The position numbers and the translations under genes were made by a program. A stretch of 64,000 bases of DNA, taken from the NCBI GenBank assembly GCA_030522415.1, contig CM060121.1, forward strand, positions 14,030,055 through 14,094,054. Reading direction: 5' to 3'. Below the pieces are notes generated by a model. That model saw only the letters and a program-made list of their open reading frames with translations, did not search any database and had not been told where the DNA came from. This stretch comes from Channallabes apus (Eukaryota > Chordata > Actinopteri > Siluriformes > Clariidae). Positions 43,658-55,230 of the stretch are shown in pieces (within the stretch, counting starts at the first letter, position 1; the number at the start of each line of letters is the position of its first letter).

Positions 43658-46453
43658 TTAAAAAGATGTTATTAGTCCTGTGTGGTGTAGTGATGATTGA
43701 GAGACCTTATCGCCTGCGGGAAGAAGCTCCTCCTCAGTCTCTCTGTGTTGGCCTTTAGGGAGCGGAATCGCTTCCCAGACCGCAAAAAAGAGCAGTCCAT
43801 TACTGGAGTGACTGAGGTCCTTCACGATCTTCCTGGCCTTGGTCCAGCACCGCTTGCTGTAGATCGAGTGCAGGTCAGGGAGCTCAGTGCGGATGATGCG
43901 CTCAGCTGATCGCACCACCCTCTGTAGAGCTCGTCTGTCCTGCATGGTGCTGTTCCCGAACCAGGTCGTGATGTTTTCCATCAGGATGCTCTCTATGGTG
44001 CAGGAGTAGAAGTTCCTGAGCACCTTGGAGGGCAGTCTAAAGTCTCTCAAGCGTCTGAGGTGGTACAGACGCTGCCGGGCTTTTTTCACCACGGTGTTGA
44101 TGTGACAGGACCATGACAGGTCCTGAGTGATGTGAACACCGAGTTATCTGAAGCTGTCCACTCTCTCCACTGGGCTCCTGTTGATGATGGTGGTCTGGTA
44201 GTTCCTTTCCTGCTTTGTACAAAAGTCCACTATCAGCTCCTTTGTCTTGCTGACGTTCAGGAGGAGATTGTTCCACTGGCACCAGATTTCCAATCTCCTC
44301 TAGGTAGTCCGACTCATCATTGTTGGTGATCAGTCCGACCACGACGGTGTCGTCAGCAAACTTGATGATGGAGGTGGAGTTGGTAGTGGCCACGCAGTCG
44401 TGGGTGTACAAAGAGTACAGCAGGGGGCTCAGAACACAACCCTGGGGGGCTCCAGTGCTGAGAGTGAGTGTAGCTGAGACATGACCGCCCATCCTTAAGG
44501 CCTGTGGTCTGCCAGTTAGAAAATTGGAGATCCATTGACATATAGATGAGCTGAGTCCCAGGTGCTCCAGCTTGGTGGTGAGTATGGAGGGAATTATGGT
44601 ATTAAATGCAGAGCTGTAGTCGATGAAGAGCATTTTAACATAATTCCCTTTCCTAGTGTCCAGGTGAGTAAGTGATGTGTGGAGGAGATGAGAGATTGCA
44701 TCGTCTGTGGAACGGTTCTGACGGTATGCAAACTGTAGTGGGTCCAGTGTGTCGGGTAGTGAAGAAATGATGAAGTCTGACCAGGCGTTCAAAGCACTTC
44801 ATCACTACTGAGGTGAGGGCTACCGGGCGATAATCGTTGAGGGAAGCAGGATGTGGTTTCTTCAGGACAGGAACAATGATGGACTCTTTGAAGCACGTGG
44901 GGATCACCGACTGAGATAAAGAGATGTTGAATATCTCAGTGAACACAGGTGCTAGCTGGTCTGCGCAGGATCTGAGAATACGGCCTGAGATGCTGTCTGG
45001 TCCTGCTGCTTTCCTGGTGTTCACTCTCTTGAAGGCTCTCCTCACGTCGTGCTCGGAGATGATGAGCGCGTTCCCGGTGCTGGCAGTGTCTTCCTGTCTG
45101 CAGCTGTTAGCATTAGCGCCGTTACCATTAGCATCGCTAGCGTCTTTAGCTGCAGCCTCGAAGCGAGGGTAGAATGTGTTCAGCTCGTCTGCCAGAGTTG
45201 CGTCTGCGTTCGTCATACCGGATGTTGGTGCTTTATAGTCCGTTATTGTCCTTAGTCCCTGCTACAAGCTCCTAGAGTCACTCTGTTGAAGCTGTGACTC
45301 TAGTTTTCTCCCGTAGCGCTGCTTCGCCTCTTTCACCACTTTCCGCACGTTATATGCCTTGTATGGTTCCATGTCCCCCGACGCAAGTCCCGTGTTGTAG
45401 CCAGCTGTGCGAGATCTCAGAGCGTCGCGGATGGTTTTATCCACCCACGGCTTCTGGTTGGGAAACGTTCTGATAGTTTTTTTCTCCACGGTATCGTCCA
45501 CTAGCTTCCCAATAAATCCCACAACCGCTTCCGTAAACACGCTGACGTCATCATCTGAGCTGTTTCTGAACATGTCCCAGTCTGTGTCATCGAGTGCGTC
45601 CTGTAACGCGGCCACCGATTGGTCCGTCCAGCGCGCGACCTCCCTCTGAACCGGAACATCCTGTTTCAGCCTTTGTTTATATTTTGGCATGAGGAAGATG
45701 GCGGCATGGTCGGATTTACCAAACGCTGGACGAGATTGTGCCTTGTAGCCGTCCTTGACCGTTGTATAACAATGATCTAGTGTCCTATCACCCCTGGTGG
45801 GGCACGTGATGTGCTGATGAAAGTTCGGCGCTGCGCGTTTGAGGTTGGCACTATTAACGTCCCCTGCTACAATGAGCGCAGCGTCCCGGTGTTGTATCTG
45901 GTGTTGTGTGAGCGCCTCATGCAGCTCGCATAAGGCAGTGTCGGTGTCTGCTTTTGGTGGAATGTAAACGGCACTGATTATGACCGATGTGAACTCCCGT
46001 GGAAGATAAAAAGGACGGCACATGATGGACAGTAGTTCCAGGTTTGGTGTGCAGGAGCGTGTAAGAGGAACAACGCTCACGCTGTTGCACCAGCTGTTGT
46101 TCACCATTAAGCACACGCCGCCTCCTCTTGACTTCCCCGAGTCCCGTGTCCTGTCCATGCGGTGAACTGAGAAGAACTCGGCTGGTCGTATGGCGTGGTC
46201 TGGCACCGCTGGGTTCAGCCATGTCTCGGTGAAGCAGAGGAGATTGCAGTCCCGAATGTCTCTCTGGAACTTTATCCTGGCATCGAGTTTGTTCTCCAGT
46301 GACTGGACGTTGGCCAGCAGGATGCTAGGCAGAGGTGTGCACGGGCTCTGAGCCTATTCCTGACACCGGCTCGTTTCCCTCGGGGCCGCCGCTTCGCGTC
46401 GCGTCCATTGTTCTCCCTCAGGATCTCACTCGGCCAGCTCGGATCCGGAGTTA
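43658..46453 (-). pseudogene. LINE ORF2 of copy 2, multiple frameshifts
   Basis: Same domain order as copy 1. Endonuclease retains AGDVNSANL (Phe of GDFN changed to Val) and SDH. RT retains [25 protein letters not shown] and [11 protein letters not shown]. Frame breaks near 46335 (7-bp loss relative to copy 1), near 45260, 44790 and 44290. It has AAA where copy 1 has its nonsense codon. Confidence 0.88.
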
Positions 46454-46633
46454 AAAACGTCGAATTGTGAGTACATTGTATACCAACAGAAACAAGAGTG
46501 TCTCTATCATACCTAATGTACTCAATGGTGCTGATTTTGCAGATTTTAAAACACTGAAAACTAACTTAAAGAACAAAAGCAAAGAAAAGATGGTCGGAGC
46601 AGTCGTGACGGCAGCCGACCTCACCGGAGCCAT
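46451..46633 (-). CDS. LINE ORF1, 60-codon hydrophobic peptide (copy 2)
   Basis: Same start (6 nt from the 5' end), length, hydrophobic core (FSLLLFFKLVFSVL) and stop as copy 1. The CGTTTTTAAC surrounding the stop is identical. Four of eight differences from copy 1 change an amino acid. Confidence 0.6.
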   Translation of the reverse strand: MAPVRSAAVTTAPTIFSLLLFFKLVFSVLKSAKSAPLSTLGMIETLLFLLVYNVLTIRRF

Positions 46634-46639
46634 CTTGGA

Positions 46640-46850
46640 TTGCATGGTATGCATGTCTCACCATCAGCCCCCAGGGTTGTGTCCTGAGGCCCCTGCTGTA
46701 CTCGCTATACACCTTTACCTGTGTGGCCACTTTAAATCTGCTTGAGTAGATTAACTAGCTGAAGAACTGGTGTCAGGAGAACAACTCCCTTCTGAATGTC
46801 AACAAGACAAAGGATTTAATAGTGGACTTCAGTACAAAGTAAGAGATCAG
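46640..46850 (+). pseudogene. Old L2-like LINE, RT fragment, right half
   Basis: Resumes the plus-strand RT interrupted at 43246 with a [20 protein letters not shown] reading, then NWCQENNSLLNVNKTKDLIV (about 46765-46825). Stops and frame changes. Confidence 0.8.
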
Positions 46851-47787
46851 TCTTATTAACATCAGGGCTCAGTAATGAGACCAAGCTTGCTCTGTGCAAC
46901 AAATGAAAGTTAACTTTGAATTAATGGTATCTCTGAAAACTGCCTTTTTGCTAGGGCTTTGCTGAGTTTGTATCTTCACTGTGTCTGGGGATTCAAAGGA
47001 TTGTTCCATGTAGTCTGTGTTGTCCACTGAAAAAGACATTGCATTAAAATAACTATCAGCACTGTACTGTGTTTGATCATTTGATTCACTAAGCTATTGA
47101 AGTTCAACCAGAGTGAGAATATGAATATTTTATATGAATATGAATATCCTTTGCTTTCAGAGTAGGTCTAAAATGAGTCCTGTTCTTTATAACATTGCTT
47201 TATAATATTGCACAGGTGTTTTGAACTACCCATGGCAGTTAAGAGGGGTGAAGGAGAACGCTTCTGTATATGGATATTGAATATACAACGTGCATACACC
47301 CCTGTTAAAACTGCAGGTCTTTAATGTAAAACAACGAAACCAAAATAAATGCATCATCATTTTCATGTTTAATTTCTTACATAACAAAAACCTTTACCTT
47401 TTAAAAGGATGTGTTAATATTTATTATATTAATATATAATTAAGCAAAATCACATCAATCAATATCAGTATCACTATGGAATATCACCAAACATCTGTAA
47501 CTGTTGGGTTGAATAAATAGTGCTAAACAGAATTAGTGCTAAACAAATAGTGCTACACAGAAAGGTAGTGCACTGTATAGGGTGTACAATCCCTCAGTGC
47601 CCTTGATCAGGAGATAGAGAAGGTTTTGGGACTCAACCTTACTGGTTACCTTAGTATCTCTTAAACAGAACAACACATGATTCAGAGGCAATGTGCAACA
47701 ACTTCCAAACCACTTCACAAGTAGTGGTTTACTAAATAGTAGCACTATCAAATCAAGTTGGTGAAGAAAATTTAACTGTTGAATAAT
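46851..47787. other. mgat5b intron, no feature recognised
   Basis: AT-rich, short frames only. Confidence 0.5.
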
Positions 47788-48868
47788 GTTAAAGGGGTCA
47801 TCCAGTCCCAAATTTAAGTTAATATGATTCTTTAGGGTCCTAATGAAACGTTTGTAATATACTTTAATTAAAAATTCTCAATGGTTGTGTAAAAAAACAC
47901 TACTTTTACCTGGTAAAAAGTAGCTCTGTATAACTCTTTAAGTAGCAACCTATTTCAGTACATGCTCCTTTAAATGCTAATGCTGAGCCCGCCCCCCAGT
48001 TCTGTGCCCCCGAAGAAGTTTGGCAATTACGGCTTGGACAGGACGTATCTGAATGATTAGTTTACTTAATGTCACTTTGATTTATCTTTGTATGTAATGG
48101 CAGGGTAAGTAGCGTACTGAGAGAGATACGAACACGATGTGTTTACTGAGGTATAGTTGATTGACAGCTATGTCTATATGTTACAGTTAATGGTCATGAA
48201 TAACTTTTTTTTCCTAACCCTATATTGCAGGTATTGCATCAAAGTTTCCATTCTTAATGCAATTATAACTGATCCAAAACGATTTAAAATAATTTTACGA
48301 CTTCTTAATCATTGACAGACACCGTTATAAACCATCTATCAAAAACCAGCTACCATCTAGCAAAACCTGCTTTATATTGACCTTCGTTTATAAAGCAGTC
48401 TGGTGAAAAATGATTAGCGCAAACATGAACGCATTTAGGTAGAACGGCGGGGATGTTAGCTTCAAAAACAAAATTCAGCCACTGCATCCTCAGCGGCTCA
48501 GATGTCGGTAGTGAATGATGACTGCTGTGTTTGCTATTACACCCAACAACTGTACACCTCACTCGTTAGGCGGCATTTTACTCCAATTTCGAAACAATGG
48601 TCGACAGCTTTCTTCTCACTCGGGGCGGGTCTTTGCTAAAACACCAATGTCAATCAACTATAGTGGGAGCGGCCTCTGGGTGACGCCACACCGACAGGCA
48701 TTTGAGATTGGCCTGATTTCAGAAGGGGCATCTTATTTTAATAAATGGAGAGAAAATCACTGGGCGGCTCTTTATCATTGTAGAGTGGTTGTGTACACAC
48801 TCTCCTAACACACATTTCAGTCCAAACAGCTTGAAAAAGTGCACGTAGGACCGTATGACCCCTTTAAC
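47788..48868. mobile_element. DNA transposon derivative carrying a THAP domain
   Basis: Exact inverted termini GTTAAAGGGGTCAT (47788) and ATGACCCCTTTAAC (48868). About 1.08 kb. Encodes a THAP DNA-binding segment on the minus strand but no catalytic domain. THAP domains occur in P-element-like and some Harbinger-related transposases; target duplication unclear, so class undecided. Confidence 0.75.
48350..48562 (-). pseudogene. THAP zinc-finger domain (transposon-derived)
   Basis: About 70 codons: RCTVVGCNS (C-x4-C), HHSLPTSEPLRMQWLNFVF (conserved P and W), VHVCANHFSPDCF (C-x2-H) and INEGQYKAGF, the C2CH THAP pattern. The listed start is GTG. An ATG (CCGCCTAACGAG follows) lies just upstream but two bases out of frame, so the start seems damaged. 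Nothing resembling a transposase core follows on the minus strand. Confidence 0.8.
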
Positions 48869-49189
48869 TAATGTTGTAAATAATGACAACAAAGAAAAGT
48901 AAAGTGTTATAACTATTCATTATGTTCTTAAAAAGCCAAATATTCATAAATTGCATTGATTTACATAAATGTATTTTTTATATATTTTAGAATTTCAGCT
49001 GCGATGCAATGTAACCAAAATAAAAACAGCACTGTTGTCCAGTCATCGCATACTGCGGTCCTGAGCTTATGACACGAAAAAACCTCGGTACAAGGGTTTC
49101 TGTCACCATGGAGAATATGGGTAACATAAATGATAATTCTGAAGAGATTTTAAATAAGACACTTACATCTCTCGCTCTCTCTCTCTCTA

Positions 49190-49230
<41 letters not shown>

Positions 49231-49251
49231 ACACACCAAAATTCCGTGTAC
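48869..49251. other. mgat5b intron with CA microsatellite
   Basis: (CA)n at 49193-49229 just 3' (gene sense) of the exon. The remainder is unremarkable. Confidence 0.6.
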
Positions 49252-49396
49252 CTTTCAAGAGTAGAGCTGAGCTCCTCCAGGCTGTGGCTTTTGCTGGTGT
49301 TGCTGAGTTTTGCTAGAGTGTCAATTCTTTTCAAAATAATCTCCAACATGTCACTGATTTTCCTTAGGACTCCACGAGACTCTGGCCCTCCCAGTA
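49252..49396 (-). CDS. mgat5b: mgat5b internal exon (stem region, first seen here)
   Basis: 145-bp exon: acceptor GTGTGTGACAG|TA (49398-49397) and donor GAAAG|GTACAC (49251-49250). Two bases complete a codon, then 47 codons: LGGPESRGVLRKISDMLEII, LKRIDTLAKLSNTSKSHSLE, ELSSTLE, leaving AG for the next exon. GGPESRGVLRK is the MGAT5B-specific segment following the membrane anchor and separates it from MGAT5. Coiled-coil-like stem with an N-T-S sequon. CA repeats flank both splice sites, the polypyrimidine tract being a GT repeat on this strand. Confidence 0.88.
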
Positions 49397-49408
49397 CTGT
49401 CACACACA

Positions 49409-49448
<40 letters not shown>

Positions 49449-49780
49449 GCATAAAGAGAAGAATGTGGAAGTGAGAGATAGAAAAACAACACATTATTCA
49501 TCTTGACAACTTGATCCGAAGCATCTTGATCAAGCACTCATTTGTAGTCCACACTAAGGCTCATGCATCGGACTAGGGTTATGTTTTCCATTGATACATT
49601 TATATAGAATTACACATAATTCTCAAGAATTTATCCAAAGAATTTGCTCAGAAACAAGAGCAAGATAAACCTAAAATATGCCATGTTGTAGAACGTGTTT
49701 ATGTTCAATGTATAATATTGATACATTGTATCAATACTTCATTGGACAATCATTGGAGATACTGTGTATTGGCGCCGCGG
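49397..49780. other. Intron upstream of exon; (CA)n and LINE 5' edge
   Basis: (CA)n at 49401-49446. No gene. The LINE at 49781 begins somewhere in about 49755-49775 (GGCGCCGCGG precedes the ATG). Confidence 0.6.
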
Positions 49781-52700
49781 ATGGCTGCCTCAGTGTGGAG
49801 CTCTCCATTAGTCTTACTGTTTTTGTTAGTTTGTCCTGTTTTTTGTTTCTCAAACGTAATAACTTATACCAGGGATGAACTGCTGAACGTTCAGCAGGAC
49901 ACATCACACAATTTTCAACCACTTTTTGATTTTTCAAACGTTTTACTGAACATTGTAACCGGCGGAGCAGCTGCGCTGTTTAAATGCTTTAAGAAGCGCA
50001 GGCGGGGGAAGAGAGCCGGTGCGCTCGTCAAGCTCCGACAGCGCGGCTTTAGAACTGCGCTGCCGAGTATACATCTGGCGAATCTCCGCTCTCTACCCAA
50101 CAAAATGGACGAACTTTTCCTGCTCTCCAGGAAAAATAAGGACTTTTCAAACTCTGCCGCGCTGTGTTTCACGGAAACCTGGCTGAATGAAGCCATCCCA
50201 GACAACGCGCTACACCTGCCGGGCTTCCAGCTGTTCAGAGCGGATCGCGACACAGAATCAACGGGGAAATCGCGAGGCGGCGGGACATGCTTTTACATCA
50301 ACGAAAGTTGGTGTACAAATGTGACACCATTGAAGAAGATGTGCTGTCCTGATCTAGAGGCATATTTCATCAACTGCAAGCCTTTCTATTCGCCGCGCGA
50401 GTTCACCTCGTTCATTCTTGTGAGTGTGTACATCCCTCCACAAGCGTGTGTGAACGCAGCATTGCAACAGCTGGCTGCTCAGATCACAGACACGGAGCAA
50501 CAACACCCGGACTCTCTTATAATTATACTTGGGGATTTTAACAAAGCAAACCTCAAACGTGAACTGCCTAAATACAAACAGCACATCACATGCCCCACCA
50601 GAGACAAAAATACTTTGGATCACTGCTACACCACAATAAAGGATGCATATCGCTCCGTCCCCAGAGCAGCTTTAGGACTTTCTGACCACTGCCTGGTTCA
50701 TCTTCTCCCAACCTATAGGCAAAAACTTAAATCTGCTAAGCCTGTAGTAAGGACAGTAAAGAGATGGACCAGTGAAGCAGAACAGGAATTACAGGCCTGT
50801 TTTGACTGCACTGATTGGAGTGTTTTTGAAGCTGCTGCCACCAATCTGGACGAGCTCACAGATTCTGTAACATCCTACATCAGTTTCTGTGAGGACATGT
50901 GCATCCCTACCAGGACACTTTTAACATATAACAATGACAAACCATGGTTTACAGCAAAGCTCAGACAGCTTCGTCAGGCCAAAGAGGATGCCTACAGGAG
51001 TGGGGACAGGATCTTGTACAACCAGGCCAGGAACACACTAACAAGGGCGATCAGAGCAGCTAAGAGGAGCTACTCTAAAAAACTGGAAAACCAGTTTTCG
51101 GCAAACGACCCTGCTTCAGTGTGGAAAGGCCTGAAAACCATCACTAACTACAAGACGCCATCCCCCAACTCTGTAGGGAATCAACAACTGGTTGATGACC
51201 TGAATGAGTTCTATTGTAGATTTGAAACTCCCAGTCTCACACCACACTCCTGTCCTAACCCTCTTTCTACACCACCATTATCACCTCTGACAACCACCCT
51301 CTCTTCCCCCCCTGCACTCCAGGTCTGTGAAAAGGATGTTCGCCAGATCTTTCTGAAACAAAAGAGAAGGAAAGCTCCAGGCCCTGACGGCGTGACACCA
51401 GCCTGTCTGAAATCCTGTGCTGACCAGCTGGCGCCCATTTTCACACAGATCTTCAACAGATCACTGGAACAATGTGAAGTGCCTTTGTGCTTTAAACGTT
51501 CCACAATCATCCCCATTCCAAAAAAACCTAAAATCACAGGACTTAATGACTACAGACCAGTCGCCCTAACATCTGTGGTCATGAAGTCATTTGAAAGACT
51601 GGTGTTGGCCTATCTGAGGGACATCACAGGACCCTTACTGGACCCCCTGCAGTTTGCTTATAGAGCAAACAGGTCTGTTGATGATGCAGTTAATATGGGA
51701 CTGCACTTCATCCTTCAACATCTGGACAAACCAGGGGCTTATGCAAGGGTCTTGTTCATAGACTTTTCATCAGCTTTTAATACGATCATCCCAGCACTGC
51801 TTCAGACCAAATTAAACCAGCTCTCTGTTCCTAGCTCTATCTGTCACTGGATCACCAGCTTTCTGACAGACAGGCAGCAGCTAGTGAAACTGGGAAAATT
51901 CATATCCAACAGTCACACCACCAATACTGGAGCCCCTCAGGGATGCGTTCTCTCCCCACTGCTCTTCTCCATCTACACCAACGACTGCACCTCCACAGAC
52001 CCCACTGTCAAGCTCCTGAAATTTGCAGATGACACTACAATCATCGGCCTCATCCAGGACGGTGACGAGTCTGCATACAGAAGGGAGGTCAAGCAGTTGG
52101 CTGTCTGGTGCAGTCACAACAACCTGGAGCTAAACACGCTCAAAACAGTGGAGATGATCGTGGACTTCAGGAGAAACCCACCTGCACTTCCCCCACTCAC
52201 CATCATGAACAGCACTGTGACGGCAGTGGAGTCATTCCGGTTCCTGGGCACGACCATCTCTCAGGACCTGAAGTGGGACATTCACATTGACTCCATTGTT
52301 AAAAAGGCCCACCAGAGGTTGTATTTCCTTCGCCAGCTGAAGAAATTCAACCTGCCACAGGAGCTGCTCACACAGTTCTACTCAGCCGTCATTGAATCCG
52401 TCCTGTGCACTTCAATAACTGTCTGGTTTGGCTCAGCTACGAAAGCAGACATCAGAAGACTACAAAGGACGGTTCGGACTGCTGAAAGAATTATTGGCAC
52501 TCCCCTGCCCACGCTGCAAGAACTGTATATATCCAGAGTGAAGAAAAGGGCACGGAATATCACTTTGGACCCCTCACACCCAAGCCACCTTCTTTTTGAA
52601 CTTTTGCCATCGGGTCGACGCTACAGAGCACCGAACACCAGGACAGTCAGGCATAAGAACAGTTTTTTCCCCCAGGCAATCTACCTCCTTAACAGATAAA

Positions 52701-53003
52701 CATCATTCAAACGGTCAATAAATATATGTGCAATATTGTGTACAATACCACTGTGCAATATACTGTATAATACCACAGACTTCAGATATTGATGTAACTT
52801 ATTTTAAAGTATCTCACATCATACTCCATTTGATGTCAACCATTTAAAAAAAAATTTTTCTTTTTTTTTTTTTTGCGTCATGCTGTTTTTGTCTTGTCAT
52901 TTGTATTTTTTGTTCTGGAAGCTCCGTCACTAAAACAAATTCCTTGTACGTGCAAGCGTACTTGGCAATAAAACTCTTTCTGATTCTGATTCTGATTCTG
53001 ATA
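49765..53003 (+). mobile_element. L2-like LINE, uninterrupted coding capacity (copy 3)
   Basis: About 3.2 kb: very short leader, one ORF of 972 codons, a 3' UTR and the tail AATAAAACTCTTTCTGATTC with (TTCTGA)n to 53003. A different subfamily from copies 1 and 2 in sequence and tail. Confidence 0.92.
49781..52699 (+). CDS. LINE ORF: endonuclease-reverse transcriptase, intact
   Basis: 972 residues from ATGGCTGCC. N terminus hydrophobic ([17 protein letters not shown], residues about 7-23, signal-like), a basic patch ([11 protein letters not shown], about 69-79), then an AP endonuclease: [15 protein letters not shown] (E132), LGDFNKANL (about 250-258), LSDH (about 300-303). [30 protein letters not shown] (D661), [20 protein letters not shown] (748-751), then a C-terminal domain ending [11 protein letters not shown]. 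All catalytic motifs are present with no stop. Function: target-primed reverse transcription. Plus strand, antisense to mgat5b. The nearest alternative upstream start in frame is not an ATG. Confidence 0.93.
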   Translation: MAASVWSSPLVLLFLLVCPVFCFSNVITYTRDELLNVQQDTSHNFQPLFDFSNVLLNIVTGGAAALFKCFKKRRRGKRAGALVKLRQRGFRTALPSIHLANLRSLPNKMDELFLLSRKNKDFSNSAALCFTETWLNEAIPDNALHLPGFQLFRADRDTESTGKSRGGGTCFYINESWCTNVTPLKKMCCPDLEAYFINCKPFYSPREFTSFILVSVYIPPQACVNAALQQLAAQITDTEQQHPDSLIIILGDFNKANLKRELPKYKQHITCPTRDKNTLDHCYTTIKDAYRSVPRAALGLSDHCLVHLLPTYRQKLKSAKPVVRTVKRWTSEAEQELQACFDCTDWSVFEAAATNLDELTDSVTSYISFCEDMCIPTRTLLTYNNDKPWFTAKLRQLRQAKEDAYRSGDRILYNQARNTLTRAIRAAKRSYSKKLENQFSANDPASVWKGLKTITNYKTPSPNSVGNQQLVDDLNEFYCRFETPSLTPHSCPNPLSTPPLSPLTTTLSSPPALQVCEKDVRQIFLKQKRRKAPGPDGVTPACLKSCADQLAPIFTQIFNRSLEQCEVPLCFKRSTIIPIPKKPKITGLNDYRPVALTSVVMKSFERLVLAYLRDITGPLLDPLQFAYRANRSVDDAVNMGLHFILQHLDKPGAYARVLFIDFSSAFNTIIPALLQTKLNQLSVPSSICHWITSFLTDRQQLVKLGKFISNSHTTNTGAPQGCVLSPLLFSIYTNDCTSTDPTVKLLKFADDTTIIGLIQDGDESAYRREVKQLAVWCSHNNLELNTLKTVEMIVDFRRNPPALPPLTIMNSTVTAVESFRFLGTTISQDLKWDIHIDSIVKKAHQRLYFLRQLKKFNLPQELLTQFYSAVIESVLCTSITVWFGSATKADIRRLQRTVRTAERIIGTPLPTLQELYISRVKKRARNITLDPSHPSHLLFELLPSGRRYRAPNTRTVRHKNSFFPQAIYLLNR

Positions 53004-53199
53004 ATGATAGTTAATTACGAGGTCACTTTTTACAACCATATCTCTCTATTTGCACAAGCCTCATCATTTCATGACCCAAATGAACCATAGCCACCAAAAT
53101 ACCACAAAGAAGTCGTCTTAAATCAGTCAAGACTGATTGTAAGACTGTTGTAAGACATCACCCCTTCTTGGCGATGATCTATTAAATCTCATCTTGTTG

Positions 53200-53425
53200 T
53201 TGGTGGTCTTTCGTCCGCTCCCGGCAAGGGGTCGCCAAAGCGGAATATCCAGTCCGCACAACAACTTGACACAGGTTTTACGCCGGATGCCCTTCCTGAT
53301 GCAACCCTCCCATTTTATCCGGGCTTGGGACCGGCACTGCATCCAGTGGCTGGGGGGTTCGAGCACTGGCTGGGAATCGAACCCGGGCCTTCCGCATGGC
53401 AGGCGAAACACCTACCCCCTATCAT
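53200..53425 (-). mobile_element. tRNA-Gly-derived SINE, minus strand
   Basis: On the minus strand: TTTCGCCTGCCATGCGG (tRNA-Gly-GCC anticodon arm), B box GGTTCGATTCCC, then body with AGGAAGGGCATCCGGCGTAA and a 3' part rich in GT. Same family as 62088-62312. Confidence 0.85.
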
Positions 53426-54359
53426 CTGTCTTAAATGTTTACTGTGTGACAGCATTTATTGATGTTACATATTTTCTCAAAATTGCCCAAACCTTTGCAC
53501 AAATCTGGCTTTAAACTTAACCAGCTCCCTGAGGGAAAAATTTTTATCTGAGCATTTGTTGTCCACAACAGGTTTTGTTTTCTTCAGAATAAATAAGGTA
53601 GCTTGTTTTTCTCCAAGTGACATCTTAACTTGTTCCGTTTCAACTGTCAGAAGCAAGAACTGTATTTTCAGACACACTGTGGTATCTCCTTGTTACCCCC
53701 CGTTGTACTAGTAAAGCCGTGGGCGATTATATGCATCATCATATTTTCAGAAACATCTGTGCAAATGTTTTCATAATCAGCAAACATCCTTTTGTCATAC
53801 ACAATTTGTTTAGGCATTGTTTAATTGTGCGCATGTTGTTTGGATGTTTACTTTAACAAGGACACTTTGTCCATCAGATCACAAAGACCAATAAAAATAC
53901 TGTGAAAAAACTACATTTGATTTACATTATATGTACAGAGGACACTAGGCTACATTCAGAGTTAAGCCGCTTATGCAGTTTGGACTTTATAACCAAATAC
54001 AAACTGTATATGGGTTTGAGATGTGGCAGGCGAGAGTTTGTCTGTGTTACATTCAGTTTTGAGTTTATGACAGCATTTCTTGTGAGATCAACTTCAATGT
54101 GAAGGTCTTTTAAGTCCAGTTTCATGGTAGTGATTTACCACATAAATTTTATTCTGTCTTAACTTGTTAATGCCAAAATGATTATTAGACTATAAATGAT
54201 ATGTCTTACAAATTTGCTGATAGCTTAAGTTAAAAGACTTTTTGCACTATTAGAGAATCCATTGAATTTCCATGAGTAATGCAAAGTAGCACAAGAAATC
54301 TGATAAAGAGAACTTTTCACTGTGCATTGTGGATGCCTGTAACAAATACACGGCACTGC
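53426..54359. other. Spacer, no feature recognised
   Basis: AT-rich. No gene or repeat signature. Confidence 0.5.
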
Positions 54360-54651
54360 ACAAATAAATGTGTATAATATTGTGGAAAAGTTTTTCAAAA
54401 AGTGAAACGCTCATATTCTAGATTCATTACACAAAGTTTACATGTAAAGTCTTTTTTCTAATTTTGATGATAAAAAAAATCTAGTATCTCAAAAATATTA
54501 GAATATTTCGGGTTTGAGTAAATTACTAATCATATAATATAAATACAATGTATCTTTATGATGTAATACATGCAAGCACAATCATGGGAAAGACTGCTGA
54601 CTTGACAGTTGTCCAGAAGCCATCATCGACAATCTCCACATGGAGGACAAG

Positions 54652-54665
54652 TGTCATGTCTTCAC

Positions 54666-54712
<47 letters not shown>

Positions 54713-55230
54713 CGCAGATGCAGGGTGAATGAAATGTATTTTAATAATGATAACCAGTCCAAATAACACAGCGATACACCCAACTGAGAATGTTACTGGT
54801 TTGCTACTTCGCCAGGCTGGGTCTGCAGGCGGGCTATCAAAACCAAAGAAAGCAAAACAAACAGGACTTGTCCATAACCTTGAGATGAAATCGGGGCTGC
54901 TATTCACTCAGCCCAACCTTGACCTTTGAGAAGGCCTTCCACGCAGAAGTGCCTCGCCTGCAGATACAGCTCAGTCCTGGGAGACAGATAAACAAAGAGT
55001 TAGTGCTAGACACAAGACGGTGCACAACAGTGAGCAGACGAGGTGCTACGGGTTCAACTGGAATAAATAGTGACGCACACGGGGTAGACACAGGTGAACT
55101 TGATTTAGTGCTAGGCATAGTTAAACGGGGAACAATATGCACGCAGACACACTAGGGGGAGACAAAGCGACGGCTCAGTAGTCTGGTGAGCCCGATCTTA
55201 CTCCCCAGGGCTGAGGTGGCTCGGATGTGA
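54652..55230 (-). mobile_element. Solo LTR in Tc1 remnant, flanks ACAAG
   Basis: Edges TGTCATGTC and GATGTGACA form an inverted terminal motif. ACAAG occurs at 54647-54651 and 55230-55234, consistent with target duplication, but the exact right edge is ambiguous by one or two bases. Contains (GA)n at 54667-54708. Confidence 0.65.
54667..54708. repeat. (GA)n microsatellite
   Basis: About 20 GA units inside the solo LTR. Confidence 0.97.

Larger units (their letters stand above)
43247..46639 (-). mobile_element. L2-like LINE, full length but broken (copy 2)
   Basis: About 3.4 kb on the minus strand, same subfamily as copy 1: identical 5' terminus TCCAAGATGGC (46639) and a short tandem tail (AATTTT)n at 43247. 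ORF2 has several frameshifts: endonuclease 46206-45262, RT pieces 45216-44653 and 44792-44037, C terminus 44092-43658. Inserted into the older plus-strand LINE. Confidence 0.92.

Noticed and set aside
49006..49168. Possible further mgat5b exon on the minus strand (acceptor-like CTCTTCAG at about 49155)
   Set aside because: No frame matches MGAT5B, the neighbouring exons join in phase without it, and no donor follows.
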